A stretch of 64,000 nucleotides of DNA, taken from contig OZ021732.1 in the NCBI GenBank assembly GCA_963978545.1, forward strand, positions 23,129,188 through 23,193,187, given 5' to 3'. Positions 10,585 through 21,878 of the stretch are shown in pieces. Below the pieces are notes generated by a model, which worked only from the letters and a program-made list of their open reading frames with translations, searched no databases and was not told where the DNA came from. The position numbers were made by a program, and so were the translations under genes. Numbering within the stretch: the first letter of the stretch is position 1; every line of letters starts with the position of its first letter. The DNA is from Linyphia triangularis. Lineage: Eukaryota; Arthropoda; Arachnida; Araneae; Linyphiidae.

Positions 10585-13478
10585 CAGGGCTGCCACAGGC
10601 GACTGAAAAGGCTACTAAAGCGACTATTTTAGTGGCCAGGCGACTATGGCAACTATTTCAATGAAAAAAGGGCCCAAAATGACTATTTTGAACAAAACCT
10701 TCAACTATTTTTGGGCTCAGGCGACTATTTTTTTAGAAATTGGATACCGTCCGATAGTAGGACGAAAAAAAAATCGGCACTAAGGTACTATCTCAAAATG
10801 GTGATTTTTTTTTTAAGGGGTGCGGGAGAGCGAACACTACTGAACATTTTTCGCGGTTAAAGTGGTCACTTTGTTAGTCCGACGATAGTAGTAACCTCAC
10901 GCTAGATTGTTGTTTTTGACGGCAACCGCAATCATTTTCCCCTACCTGTTGGGTTCCAATGTTTTATCTTTCCCCGTGCAAGGCAACAGCATACACAATT
11001 ATATTCCCAAATATCAAATTATTTCGCTTTATTTACTCTAAACAAAAATGAATTTGTGGAATTTGCTTTGAACTTTGGAAGAAAGTGTCATCAGTATGAA
11101 CAGTATTTATGTTATTAGACGTTATGTCGGAGATTTGTGTCGGTGTGATGAACGATTTCGCCGTGTAGGTCAATCGATATAGAATGATTAGAATTTCAAT
11201 GATGCTAAATTTGTAAATAAAATAATTTAAATTTTTAAGCAATTTATTTAATTACTTTGAATGTAGCTTAAACAGGGAGGCGACAGACCCTGGGAATCAG
11301 GGAAATGTCAAAAAATTTCGTAAAATTACTCTTTAATCAGGGAATTTTGAAATTTTCGAGTTTCTCTTCTCGCGTACCCCGTAATAGGGTGCGGACATCT
11401 ATCCCGACTCGCGTCACACGATGTATATGTAGTTTTTATAGTTAGTCGATTTGGGTGTACGAAGTTTCCGAACTTTTTCTACTCTCAGTAGCTAAATCAA
11501 ACCGAACGATCTCCCTTCCTCGGCCCACAACCACGTGTTCCGGTTTTTTTTTTTTTTTTTTTTTTTTAACTTTCTGAAATCATTGTTATGCTTAGAACAA
11601 TTATTTACACATAATTTCTGTTAGATTTTTGGTTATCCTATAACTTCGCGTCCGCCGGCGTCTTATTGTTAAAAGAATCTCCAAACTTCAATCTGTCTGC
11701 ATCCTTTACAGACATGATTATTGATTATTTTTGTACTTGCCTTGCGTTTTTTTGTCAACATTATATATTAGAACCCTAATTATTTACGTATTATTTCTGT
11801 TAGATTTTTAGTAATCCTGTTATTTAGAAGCACGACCACCAGTAGATTTATTGTTTCAAAAATTCCTCCAATTTAAATCTGACTGCATCCTTTACAGATA
11901 TGATTATTTTTCTTCTTGTCTTGCGTTTTTTGTCAATAGAATATATTGGAACCCTAAATTCCTTAATATTTCAAATTGATTCCATCATATTTTTTAGTTT
12001 TTATTAACCCTTTGTGTTATTATAAATGTGCAACAAATCTATAGGTATTCATAAGCAAAATGGGTTAGATAGTGTACTTGATTTTTTTTTTTTTTTTTTT
12101 TTTTGTACTTTAATTTTGACAATATATCTAACGCAGTGAAAGTGATATGTGTTTTTGGTTTATATGTTTAATATAAATCAAACAAAGAATTGAAGTATCC
12201 TCCTCCCCCTCCAAAAAATAATAATAAAAAATCTGAATGCTCTACTGCATACATTCAGGCAAAAGGTTATTGAATTTTTTTAAAAAATCCTTGCATTTCA
12301 CCCCTGCCGAATGCTGTGCTTGTCATGTTTTATGAAAACGATTTTTTGCCTCATTTAATATGTACTTTTATGGTTTAAGATAGTATTTTTGTTGTATAAA
12401 ATTTTATTTCTATATATCTATGAGTAATTTTTATAAGAAGCTGTTAATTTCAAGACTTTCTTTCATGCATTATGTGTTATTTATCTTTTCTCAACTTCAA
12501 AATCCAAAACACATAATTTTTCATGAAATATATGTACCTAGTGAAATTTGTGACTGGAATAGCAAAATGCTGATTATATAAGTTTCATGCTCATTCCTGC
12601 GACATATATTAAAGAAAATAACATTTTATTCTTTTTTTAATTAAAAAGAAAATTACTAGTTTTGCTTTTCCTTGAAGTTAGCAAGCATGGGTGTAGTTTG
12701 TAAATTGGTTTATGTGAATTTTGTATTTTTTTATTAATGTTTTCCATTCTTTTTCATGCTCTAAAGACGTTTATTTTGATTTTTAGCCTAAAATTATATT
12801 TTCTTGCAATTATACTTAGCCTAAAACAATACTAGTTAATGTAATTCTAAATAGTCAAATGTATATATTTTTAAATTGGCCGTTATTATTATTATTTTTT
12901 TTAAATGATAACATCGAGAGCGATGCACATTAGGGAATTTTCTGGATATCAGGAAATTTTGTTTCTTAAATTCTGTAACCATTCTGTTAAAAATTTAAAA
13001 ACTGCCCTTAATGAAATTTGATTGTCATTGTCAATATTTAGTATAATTGTTTAAACATGATACTTGTTTTTCTAAAAAAAAAAAAATTCTTGTTTTGCCA
13101 ATCGATTTTTACCGTTTAGCTTTTTTTTTTTTTTTTTTTTAAGGTTCTGTCTGGGAGTAAGGTTGAGTTGCCAACTTCCATCGCAGTATATAATAAATAT
13201 GATAGCGCCTCCCCCAAGACACATGCCTTTTACCATATGGGTTGTAAAGTTTTAGACACTATTTTGAATCGAAAGAAGAGTGTTTCTGGGTTTTCTTGTT
13301 TTATGTAAATCTACTGTTTTATTCCGATCTTATTAAAAGTTATGAAAAGTGAGGCTACTATTTTCAGCGTATGAGACTACTATTTTCAATGTGTGAGACT
13401 ACTATTTTGGCTACTATTTTTAACATCTGAGGCTACTAAAGCAACTATTTTCAAAGCTTACAGTCAATGGTAGCCCTG
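10585..13478. mobile_element. 2.9-kb non-autonomous DNA transposon, CAGGGCTGCCA termini
   Basis: The left end is CAGGGCTGCCA and the right end TGGTAGCCCTG, an 11-bp inverted repeat with one mismatch. Beyond the termini both ends carry related words (GGCTACTAAAGCGACTATTT and GGCTACTAAAGCAACTATTT). The flanks are a perfect 6-bp duplication AAATCG (10579-10584, 13479-13484). Removing element plus one copy joins the pseudogene coding sequence in frame (GAC GAT TTG CAC). The termini look hAT-like, but hAT normally duplicates 8 bp, so the superfamily is unsettled. No transposase motif seen; the interior is T-tract-rich. Confidence 0.8.
11600..11956. repeat. tandem duplication, ~179-bp unit
   Basis: Two diverged copies inside the 2.9-kb transposon, from about 11600 and about 11779. 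Shared words are ATTTCTGTTAGATTTTT, CTGCATCCTTTACAGA.ATGATTA and CTTGCGTTTTTTGTCAA. No coding role apparent. Confidence 0.7.
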
Positions 13479-13484
13479 AAATCG

Positions 13485-13547
13485 TCAATATTAAATTCTT
13501 CTTTACCTGAACACTTGTAACAATATTACGTAGAGTATAGTCTGAAT
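13485..13547 (-). pseudogene. pseudogene fragment between two transposons
   Basis: About 63 bp of the same degraded gene, stranded between the 2.9-kb element and the piggyBac-like MITE. Read on the minus strand it encodes YTLRNIVTSVQ-like residues that continue the VTPFN segment beyond the MITE. Identified mainly by position and frame continuity. Confidence 0.55.
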
Positions 13548-13550
13548 TAA

Positions 13551-14263
13551 CCCTTTTCACTCGTATGTCCCCGTGTGGGGGACATCACTCGTTTTACCAT
13601 CGCGCTCGTATGTCCCCGTACAGGGGACATCGCATCTTGCCCTTGCGCCAGTAAATTTCAACAAACCCAACCATCGACAAACTCTCTTTATTGCTCCTTT
13701 CAAGTGGCGCAGAGAAGTGCTCGGACCATCATGAACCAACACTTCTCACGTTCCCTTTTGACGCAAAACTCCGCTCAAATGTTTTTTTTTTATATATCTT
13801 GGTAATTTTACCATATTTTGATTTGATTTCTTGTGCCATTTCAAGAGAAAACTTCAGGAAAACATGTATTTCTCAAAAAGTTGTACTGGAAAAAGTTAAT
13901 TCTCCGTAATCACTAATAAATTTCAATGTCCCCTGAGAGGGCACATCAGAGTGATATGCTAGAATTACGATGTCCCCTGAGTGGGTACAGCGGAGTACAA
14001 AGGGTTAATGCGGTGTAGTGTAATATACTTAAGTATTCTTAGTATTTTCAATAAATTATTTTGACACGTTGAAAGATAAAATATTATGTGGCCACATTCC
14101 CATCCTAGGTCAACGGGTATATTTTTTAATTTTTTATTTAAGGATGGTAAACTTTCTGGTTAAATTGGAACACATTTCCATCAAAAATTCTTCTTGATCG
14201 AACATAAAAAAAAATTCCGAATTATTTGCTAACTTTCTAAAGCATAATTACGAGTGCAAAGGG
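13551..14263. mobile_element. piggyBac-like MITE with TTAA target site
   Basis: Flanked by TTAA (13547-13550 and 14264-14267). Termini are CCCTTTTCACTCGTA and TACGAGTGCAAAGGG, an inverted repeat starting CCC as in piggyBac elements. An internal second end (AAAGGG then TTAA at 14005-14008) suggests a 454-bp element plus extra sequence or a nested event. Subterminal 21-bp palindromes of the form ATGTCCCC(5)GGGGACAT occur at about 13565 and 13609, with degenerate versions near 13926 and 13970. No transposase. Removing it restores the pseudogene frame. Confidence 0.85.
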
Positions 14264-14267
14264 TTAA

Positions 14268-14718
14268 ATGGGGTTACGGATTGTAGTACATTGGGTAGCT
14301 TTGTTACGTTATTGTTGTCCATCTTTTGTCTGCTGTCTCTCATTTCTTTATCTTGTACACAGCTTTGCATAGAAATCCCTGTATACTCTTGCATATCCAA
14401 GTTGTAAATTGAACAAACGAGCATCGAAAACAGCCATGTAGCTCTCTGACTTTCGATAAGTTCTCTTTCTAACGTTAGTCCTCCTCTGCTTTTCAGGGAA
14501 CGCATAAGCACTTGTTCTATTATAAGATCATATCCAAGTTCACCTCATACTTTGTCAATTTTCCTTATCCCAAATTTACCTTCCACGAACATTTTATGCA
14601 CCTTTGCATTTTTAGATGCCAGTTGAAACATTTTCCGCGCAGTATAGGTAGAGTGACTTGAGATAATTTTTACATGTCCCACTGTTGTAACCATGGGGAA
14701 AATCTCAAATATAGAACA
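14268..14718 (-). pseudogene. degraded repetitive gene, middle part
   Basis: Continues the minus-strand pseudogene. In coding order: GHVKII (about 14690), a MFQLASKNAKVHKMF segment, one in-frame TGA near 14550, IIEQVLMRSLKSRGGLT (about 14520-14470, the strongest family match), the WLFSML segment, and VTPFN at the TTAA junction. It is bounded by the Tc1-like element on one side and the piggyBac-like MITE on the other. No function is known to me. Confidence 0.75.
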
Positions 14719-14720
14719 TA

Positions 14721-16376
14721 CAGTGGGTGCAAAAAGTTTCAGCCAACCTTACAAATAAATTAGCATAATTTCTAAATTTTTGCTTCATATCTTCAGTATA
14801 TACTGTAATATGTTTAATTTGATTCTTTAAAATAAGTTTATAATAAATGTCTGTTTTTACAAAACTCCAGGAAGTATTTAAATTGAAATATTTAGGAGAT
14901 GTTGCTAAGTGCCATGTAAAAAAAAGTTTCCGTACTCCATACGAAAATTAATTCTGACGTCTTCCACAACAAACTTGCAGTAAATTTTCAAAACTGCAGT
15001 GTACGCAAGTGTCATGACGACATGATAGCAGCAATTGTTTAATTTTAGCTTTTGCTGATTGTCTTAAAATGGAGTTTCTAAACCTATTCGTGAGTTGGTT
15101 ATTCAGTTATGAAATGTTGGATTATCTACGAAAAAAATTGTCGAAATCTTCAATATATTGAAGTTTATAATACAATATATTATTGAAAGACACCATGAGA
15201 TTCAAACTTTTGAGGAAAGAGTTTGATCCGGAAGATCTTCAAAGCTAAAACGCTTGCATAAAAGAAATATCCTATTCTAAGGTTCAATATAATCCGCGAA
15301 TAAGTGCACCTCAAGTCGCACATGCCTTAAGATTTGATAAAAACATTGAAGACAAATCTCAGTTGACAATTTATGTGCACTGGTTAAGATATTTTAAGTT
15401 GAAATTTCAAGATACACGTACCTATGCTTATTTCCTTCTACTTAACTTAAATTACCGACAGTAGCTGCTCTCATACACCCCCAAACTATACAACACCTCC
15501 TTCACCGTGTTTGACAGTTCCTCATAAATTATAAGTTAACATTTGTTAATTTCGTTTTCTCCTGACCATAAATCAATTATCTGACCCTTGGATATTTAAT
15601 TTTAATTCATCACTAAAAAAGATTTTGCAAAATCGATGCGCTTTTTTCTGTTGCATGTACTTATATAAGGCTTCTCACGGGCTGCAAGTCCATTTAAACC
15701 CACTTTTTAATAACATTTCTCACCGTTTGAGATGTCACTTCAATGTTTTTATCAATTTTTAAGTCATATGCGACTTAAGGTGCACTTATTCGCGGACTAT
15801 CTTGAACCTTATTATACGATATTTCTTTTATAGAAGCGTTTTAGCATCGAAGATTTCCCGGATCGATCTCTATCCTCAAAAGTTTGAAGCTTATCGGTGT
15901 CTTTCAATAATATATTGTACAATAGACTTCAATATATTAAACTTTTGGTCAATTTTTTTCATAGATAATCCAACATGTCATAATTGAATCGCCAACTCAC
16001 GAATAGATCTAGGAACTCCATTTTAAGTTAATCAGCTACAATCTAAAATTAAACAATTATTGCTATCATGTCTTTATGACACTTGCGTACACTTCTGTTT
16101 TGAAAATTAACTGCAAGTCTGTTGGTGGAAGACGTCAGAATTATTTTTCATATGGTGTACGGAAACTTTTTTTGCATGGCACTTAGAAACATCTCTTAAA
16201 TATTTCAATTTAAATAATTGCTGCGTATTGTAAAACAGATATTTATTATAAACTTATTTTAAAGAATCAAATTAAACATATTTCAATAGTTACTGAAGAT
16301 ATGAAGCAAAATATTAGAAATTATGCTAATTTGTTTGTAACTTTGGCTTCCGTACGGAGACTTTTTTTATCCACTG
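14721..16376. mobile_element. Tc1-like foldback transposon, 1656 bp
   Basis: Flanked by TA (14719-14720, 16377-16378) with termini CAGTGGGTGCAAAAAGTTTC and, on the other strand, CAGTGGATAAAAAAAGTCTC. The outer ~645 bp on each side (14721-~15365 and ~15730-16376) are inverted copies of each other. Each arm holds a broken Tc1 transposase amino end: a helix-turn-helix segment (IRELVIQ, LSTKKIVEI) and a second DNA-binding helix ending in PRISAPQVAHAL. The spacer carries, on the minus strand, the first catalytic region (FFSDE) and a TVKHGEGG motif. The second catalytic Asp, the Glu and the carboxy end are missing. It is therefore an inverted duplication of the 5' half. It splits the pseudogene between WELHL and the following codons. 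Confidence 0.88.
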
Positions 16377-16378
16377 TA

Positions 16379-16662
16379 AGTGTAATTCCCAAGAACTTAG
16401 CCTGTCAGCTGTTATCAAGGTTCGTACAACACTGATAATTAGCTGGTATTTCAACCAGAGTTTACTTATTCACGAAAGAGATTCAAAGTTATTCTTCTTT
16501 GTCTTCAAAGCAATTACAATTTGTGCCAATGTGTCACACAATTCTACGTTTTTAATTTGATTTTGGTGGTCGTAATATCGTGGAACATATCACAAGCTTC
16601 TTTAACGAGGCCGTGAAGAGATCCATGTTCATCATGATATCTGAAATCAGCAGGGTACACCG
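16379..16662 (-). pseudogene. degraded repetitive gene, 5'-most visible part
   Basis: Minus-strand remnant upstream of the Tc1-like insertion. It includes YPADFRYHDEHGSLHGLVKE and MFHDITTTKI near 16650-16560 and, next to the insertion, ITADRLSSWELHL (family usually NWELHL). At least one frame change lies between. The true amino end is not recognised. Confidence 0.6.
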
Positions 16663-17790
16663 ACGGAAAAAAGTGCATAAGTAATGTAATACGTCAAATT
16701 ACATCACATGAAGACTATACATGGCCTATAACGACCTTACTAATGAAATACACAATGGTTACAACAATTTTTTCAGAAAAATAAATTAGCTGGACTTAAC
16801 TAATTTAATTTTAACTCTTAAGGTTTCACAACTTCTTACTTCACCATATTATAAAAATTGATCAAAACAAATAATAATTTTTTAAAAATTGATTAATTTC
16901 TTGCCAGTGAAATGTTGTCTTCTTTTCTTAAAAGTTCCATGCAATTCTAGGCACAATAACCTACCATTTTTATGTGTTAAAGCTCACATCCGTGATTAAA
17001 ATATTATGGTTGAGGAGGTCCTGAACAGAAAAACTGCGTTTAGGCACCCTCATCATGTGGCATGGAATCCGTCATTTTGAACTCAGTTTTTCGGGGCATT
17101 ATAGTTGAATTTTGTCCAATTTTGGGTATGTTGTTCAGCAATGATTACTGATTAAAAATCATTTAAAAAGCTTCTGTTGCAATTTTGCCAACGTTCACCT
17201 CATTTTTAATTTAGTTTGCCTGGACTAAGTAACACTAGAAGAATACGAGATTGGAATCTTCTAGTGTAAACCTATTTGCTAAAAATATTAACCAAAATAA
17301 CTAAATATTTGTACTATTTTGTCAATATCCCCTGTTGAGTTCAGCCCGCCGCCCGCCAAAAGAGGGAGCCACTTGTTCTTTTTATATTTGCGTTTTTTTA
17401 ACTTGTGAGGATGCAGATGATTCGGATGCGGTTGAGCAGACATCTTAAAATCATCAGTGCTTACTAAATCAAAACCCCTTTTTGGGTAGTTCTTATATAT
17501 ATTACAATTGAAATCTAATTAAAATCTATTCTGTTAACTCAAGTCTATTTAGTAAGTAACTTTTAAAGTTTATACTCTTACTAATTCCCATCGTCTTCAT
17601 TCATTACATGTAATTCTGTACTATTGTTAAGTATGTTTATTATAACATCTATGCATTTTTTCACGTTAATAAATATAATTTTTATACTGTGAATGATGTC
17701 ATTAAAATTTAAAATCCTAATTCAAGTCAAGTCAACCTCATCACAACTAAGAATTTTTTATTTTTTTTACATTTTTATTTTTATACTTTT
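16663..17790. other. unassigned stretch
   Basis: AT-rich, no gene found. A small GC-rich island lies near 17340-17370. Confidence 0.4.
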
Positions 17791-17793
17791 ACA

Positions 17794-18290
17794 ATGCCTA
17801 ACGACACTGAAATTGTTTCTAGTGGCAATATTTCACATTTCTTCGTAATATTACCAACTTTTGTTGAGCCATATCCTACTTTATGGCTTGCTCAATCAGA
17901 GGCCCAATTTCATTCAGACAACATTATTGCCGATTCGATAGTTTAATCATGTAATCGTTCCTTTTAAATCCAACTTTTTAAGCTCAGTCAGAGATCTTAC
18001 TTTCAGACCTCTTGACAAAAGAAAATACTAAGCACTTAAAAAACACCGAATCTACCAAAACTGCCAGTCAAGAATCTATGATATATATTCTTTAGCAAGA
18101 GTTCTAATTTTTCAACCAGCGTCCATCTCACTTAGTTAGCGATGCTTTTGGAGAAACCCTCTGAAAATCTCTTCGAATTTCTCAATTTCCATCCACTATT
18201 CAAAGTATCCTAGCAACATTTAATGTAGACTTAACCTAGTTGATTATAGCCTCCAAGGAGCCAGAATACAATCAATGATTTTATCACACT
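17794..18290 (+). pseudogene. decayed Gypsy-type retrotransposon gag
   Basis: From the ATG at 17794 the frame reads a gag-like start with LPTFVEPYPTLWLAQSEAQF. This matches the shape of Gypsy (Metaviridae) gag amino ends, usually LP.FW...P.LWF.Q.E.QF. After a shift comes SSVRDLTFRPLDKRKY, matching the EVRDLI..PP...Y segment. Several stops and frame changes follow, and no zinc knuckle, protease or RT is seen. Recognition rests on remembered motif pattern only. Confidence 0.5.
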
Positions 18291-18614
18291 AACATTGGCT
18301 ATGAACCGAAAAAAAAATTACCTCTCCTTATTCTTACCGGGAAAACTGTATCTGCATTGATCGTATTCTTTTGGCCGACCCTTTTTCTAAATAATCTTTC
18401 CTTATTTATCCTGGAGTAGATACCGGTATAGGACAAAATAATAGGAACACCCATTTCAAAATGTGACTTCAATCGTCTCTAATACAGCTTCGCCACGTAT
18501 CGCAACAGTCTGCCACCTATACTAAACTTCAACTTAACTTGACATCACTATTAGACGGTAGATCGTCACAGTGCTCATAGGCAATTAATCCATTTGGCAA
18601 TTTATCCATATTCA
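18291..18614. other. unassigned stretch
   Basis: No gene or repeat identified; possibly further decayed retrotransposon sequence. Confidence 0.35.
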
Positions 18615-18885
18615 AGCTGAAGACACACAGGAACGGTCCGGGCACGGAGCGGTTACAAGCCCCCTTTTGAGGAATGTCGAAGAGGGGGGATAATACACAG
18701 AAATCTTAAGGAGTGTGGGATTTGTAAAGGGGAGGAGTAGCTGTCCCAATTAAGGTGACAGTTTTTTCCAACCCCTTACAAATTTCACCCTCCTTAAGAT
18801 TTCAGTGTATTTTCCCCTTTCGAAATTCATCAAAAGGGGGCTTGTAACCGCGCCGTGTCCAGACCGTTCCTGTGTGTCTTCAGCT
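18615..18885. mobile_element. 271-bp foldback MITE
   Basis: Nearly the whole element is an imperfect inverted repeat with arms of about 120 bp. It starts AGCTGAAGACACACAGGAAC and ends GTTCCTGTGTGTCTTCAGCT, a perfect 20-bp terminal match. Inner arms share TTACAAGCCCCCTTTTGA and TTACAAAT.CCAC words. No clear TSD. RNA from it would form a long hairpin. Confidence 0.8.
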
Positions 18886-19430
18886 AAACTGTTGAAGTGG
18901 ATGAGAAAAGATATATTCCAAGGTTTCGGCTTGTAGGGGTAGCTGATCAGCTGACTCTTGAAACGCATAACATTCCGCATCCACCCCCTATTGCAAGGTC
19001 AGGGAGAAAAGACATCCGGTGCTTTCTCCAAATCTTTCTGCCCAATAAAGTTTTAAGCTTGGACAGGACCGGCTCGTCCTGGCTTGGAGTGGATATTTCG
19101 ATATCTCTCAGCTTTGATTTTAGACGTATGCCTTGTTATTTGTATTCCAAAAATATGATTTCATATTGTGAAATATTTGAAAGTACCATATGCACTAGTG
19201 TTACAAAATAAGAATGAGCAATGATTTTTTTTTGGTGTGTTTTTTACGACTGCTTAATTTTGAATTTACGGCTGCCCAAATAAGCCACGACTATCCGTTA
19301 GAATAGGCCCTGATACAATTATATTTCTAGCAAACCACTTAATCCGGTCGGTTTCTCATTTCCTGTCTTACAGACGATATCTCTCAAGGGCCGTTACTAA
19401 AGTGTTAATAATAGATATAAACAAAAGTAA
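18886..19430. other. unassigned; 104-codon open frame
   Basis: An open frame (18897-19211, +) follows the foldback element. It matches nothing I recognise; composition is slightly richer in GC than the surroundings. Could be part of an unknown repeat. Confidence 0.3.
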
Positions 19431-19439
19431 CTTTGATCA

Positions 19440-19700
19440 GAGACAATATTAGGCCCTTATTATACAGAACTACTCCTGTCGCGAACGCGTGACGCAGTAA
19501 AGACGCCCGAGCTGACCACTTCTGTGACCCAGTATAATAAGCTCCATACGATTGCATGTTTCGCTTAGAGTGGCTTGTCTGAGTGACTGAAGCGTTGGCG
19601 CGATTTCGCCACTCGAGAGGCTCTGCATAACCCTGCGATGTATCATCCCTACACACTGAAATGCAAGCCACAAATCCAGTGTAAGCCACGAGGAAAATTT
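19440..19700. repeat. GC-richer unclassified segment
   Basis: Distinctly higher GC than its flanks. Contains an inverted pair, CTTATTATAC (about 19456) and GTATAATAAG (about 19532). Two overlapping minus-strand open frames (19405-19689 and 19470-19742) have no recognised motif. The composition jump suggests an inserted repeat fragment. Confidence 0.35.
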
Positions 19701-20098
19701 TTTTGATCCCACGATGTTTCTCTCAGAGTTGTTGTTGAACATAGACTGCTAGACACTGATATTGTCTAGTCCTAGTGAGGTGATTCTCTTGCAATGGAAT
19801 ACCATTTTAAAACTAAATAATTCCCATGGTCAAACCGTGAAGGTAGAGTAACTGATAAAAGCATTCTGATAGGCATACTCATAAAGGCATAAACTGATAG
19901 AGCAACAAATGGCAACTTGAATTTAAATAACCCAGAAGTTCTTCTGTGTCTAGCTTGACCATAAACAGAGAGCTAATGGAAATGAGGTGAAATGTCATCC
20001 GTGGAAAATGAAAACAAAATTCAAGGGTAAGAGAAGAAAACGAATACTTATAATTATAAAACGAGAACATTTAGTATAGTAGTAATCAATATAAAACT

Positions 20099-20240
20099 AG
20101 GGGTGTGGAACATTTCACAACTTTCAATTGCACTATAATGTTGAGGTGAATTTGTGTCATCTAACGTATTTATATTTTCATCATTCATTTAGTAAAAATG
20201 GACAGTTTGGCGAAATTGTATGTGATAATTCTAGTATAGG

Positions 20241-20275
<35 letters not shown>

Positions 20276-21241
20276 CTCCAAGTGATGATTTTGGCGATAT
20301 ACTTATCGATAATTCTTACATCACCCTTTCTTGTAAGTGAAGCTGGGTGGAGAAGAAAAAACAATCGTTGATGAGACATGCTCAAGGGAAGAGAGCTCTG
20401 TGTTAAAGGCATTCGTTTTTCAACTTTTTACGCCATTAAAGCATTTTTATGGGAATTTCGAAGGTGGGGATGTTTAAAACACATTAAGAGGAATCCAGCG
20501 ATTTTGAACAAAATCGTTAAAGCCGTTTTTTAGCAATTACTGAAAAACATGATTTTTTTTCAATGGCAGCTACCCTATGCGCATGCCCGATTTTGACTAA
20601 AATCTTAATGGTAGGTCCTTGGGTGGCCTCAAAATGGCCAGTTTGGTGATATTTTTGGCAATAATTTTTACATGGACCAAAAATTTGGCGATGTTATTCG
20701 ATATACATTACACTTTTCTTTCTTGTGCACGAAACAGGAAAAAAAATCATTCATTGATGGGCGATGTCCAAGGGCAAAGAGCTGTATGTTAAAAGCACTC
20801 ATTTTTCAACTTTTTACGCTTTTACCGCATTTGCACTGGAATTTCGAAGGTAGGGGCGATTAAAACATCTTAAGAGGTATTAGCACAGATCTTTTAATCA
20901 AAATCGTTAGAGTCGATTTTTAGTAATTGCTGAAAAACATGTTGTTTTTTTTTTTATTTTTTTATTTGAACCTTATGCGCATGCGAGATTTTGAGGAAAA
21001 CCTTAATGGCAGGTCCCATAGCTACCACCAACTCGCGCACCAAATTTGAACATCGTAGGTAAATTTGTTCGGGAATTATGATGACTACGTACACACAGAC
21101 AGACATTTTTTCTATATCACTTTTTTGAAATCGGAATGTTCCAAAACGTGGAAATATCCAAAGAAAAAAAACAAGAAATTTTTATTTTGACCGAATGCTA
21201 TACTTTCATTACCCTATGTACACATATGGATAATTGAAAGT
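20099..21241 (+). repeat. interspersed family A, composite double copy
   Basis: Two consecutive partial copies of a family recurring through the window. It starts GGGGTGTGGAACATTTCAC with ACTTTCAATT just inside, repeats its middle block once (20345-20560 and 20740-20950, both with AATTTCGAAGGT.GGG and AAAATCGTTA.AG), and ends in a hairpin-forming tail, ACTTTCATTACCCTATGT with ATATGGATAATTGAAAGT (about 21203-21241). Both ends carry ACTTTCAATTA in inverted orientation. A long A-tract lies at 20243-20272. No coding frame is conserved. Confidence 0.65.
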
Positions 21242-21284
21242 GATCTAAAAGAATATCTGTGATCATAATTCTCGAGACGCTTGA

Positions 21285-21425
21285 TTAAACTTTTGTATAC
21301 GAATCAGTGATGACCATGGGACGCCTACCATTGAGGTTTTCATCAAAATTTGCTATGCTCATAAAGTAGCTGTCATTGAAAAATTTGTGTTTTTCAGCAA
21401 TGGATAATTCCCGCATTTTTTAAAA
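21285..21425 (-). repeat. interspersed family A fragment
   Basis: Short reversed match to the central part of family A (words near CCATTGAGGTTTTCATCAAAA and GTTTTTCAGCAATG). Boundaries approximate. Confidence 0.4.
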
Positions 21426-21569
21426 ACGAGTGAAATTAGTACATATTTATGAAGAATTTCTTTCTGATTCCAAATATATAAACAAAAGTTCTTTAAAAAA
21501 AATTAGTTATTTAAATATTAAGAAAAGAAAATCCCCAAAACCGAGCCAAAACCAGTCCGATCAAAACAG

Positions 21570-21810
21570 TCAACAAAATTCGTGACTTAAACAGATTCTT
21601 GCGTTTCTATGGTTATCGTGAGGTTTGTGCCAAATACTTATCGTTAAAAACGTTGGCATTGCCATATTCCGTACAGGTTGGCGTGATTTGCGAGAAACTT
21701 GCAAATATAGTTTCCGCTGCATTTCAAGCCAAGATGTTTGAGATCTCTTTACGTCACGTTCAACGCCAACGAAATGGGTCGTTTTCTCGCCAACCTCTAA
21801 CAAGGTAATT
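21570..21810. other. unclassified GC-richer segment with open frames
   Basis: Overlapping open frames on both strands (77 and 69 codons), none recognised. Composition suggests an inserted repeat fragment rather than a host exon. Confidence 0.3.
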
Positions 21811-21878
21811 TTGATCGCAAATAAAAAAAAAAAAAAAAGCGCATTGAGCAGACATTTTTATGTTTATGGCCTTTTCGG

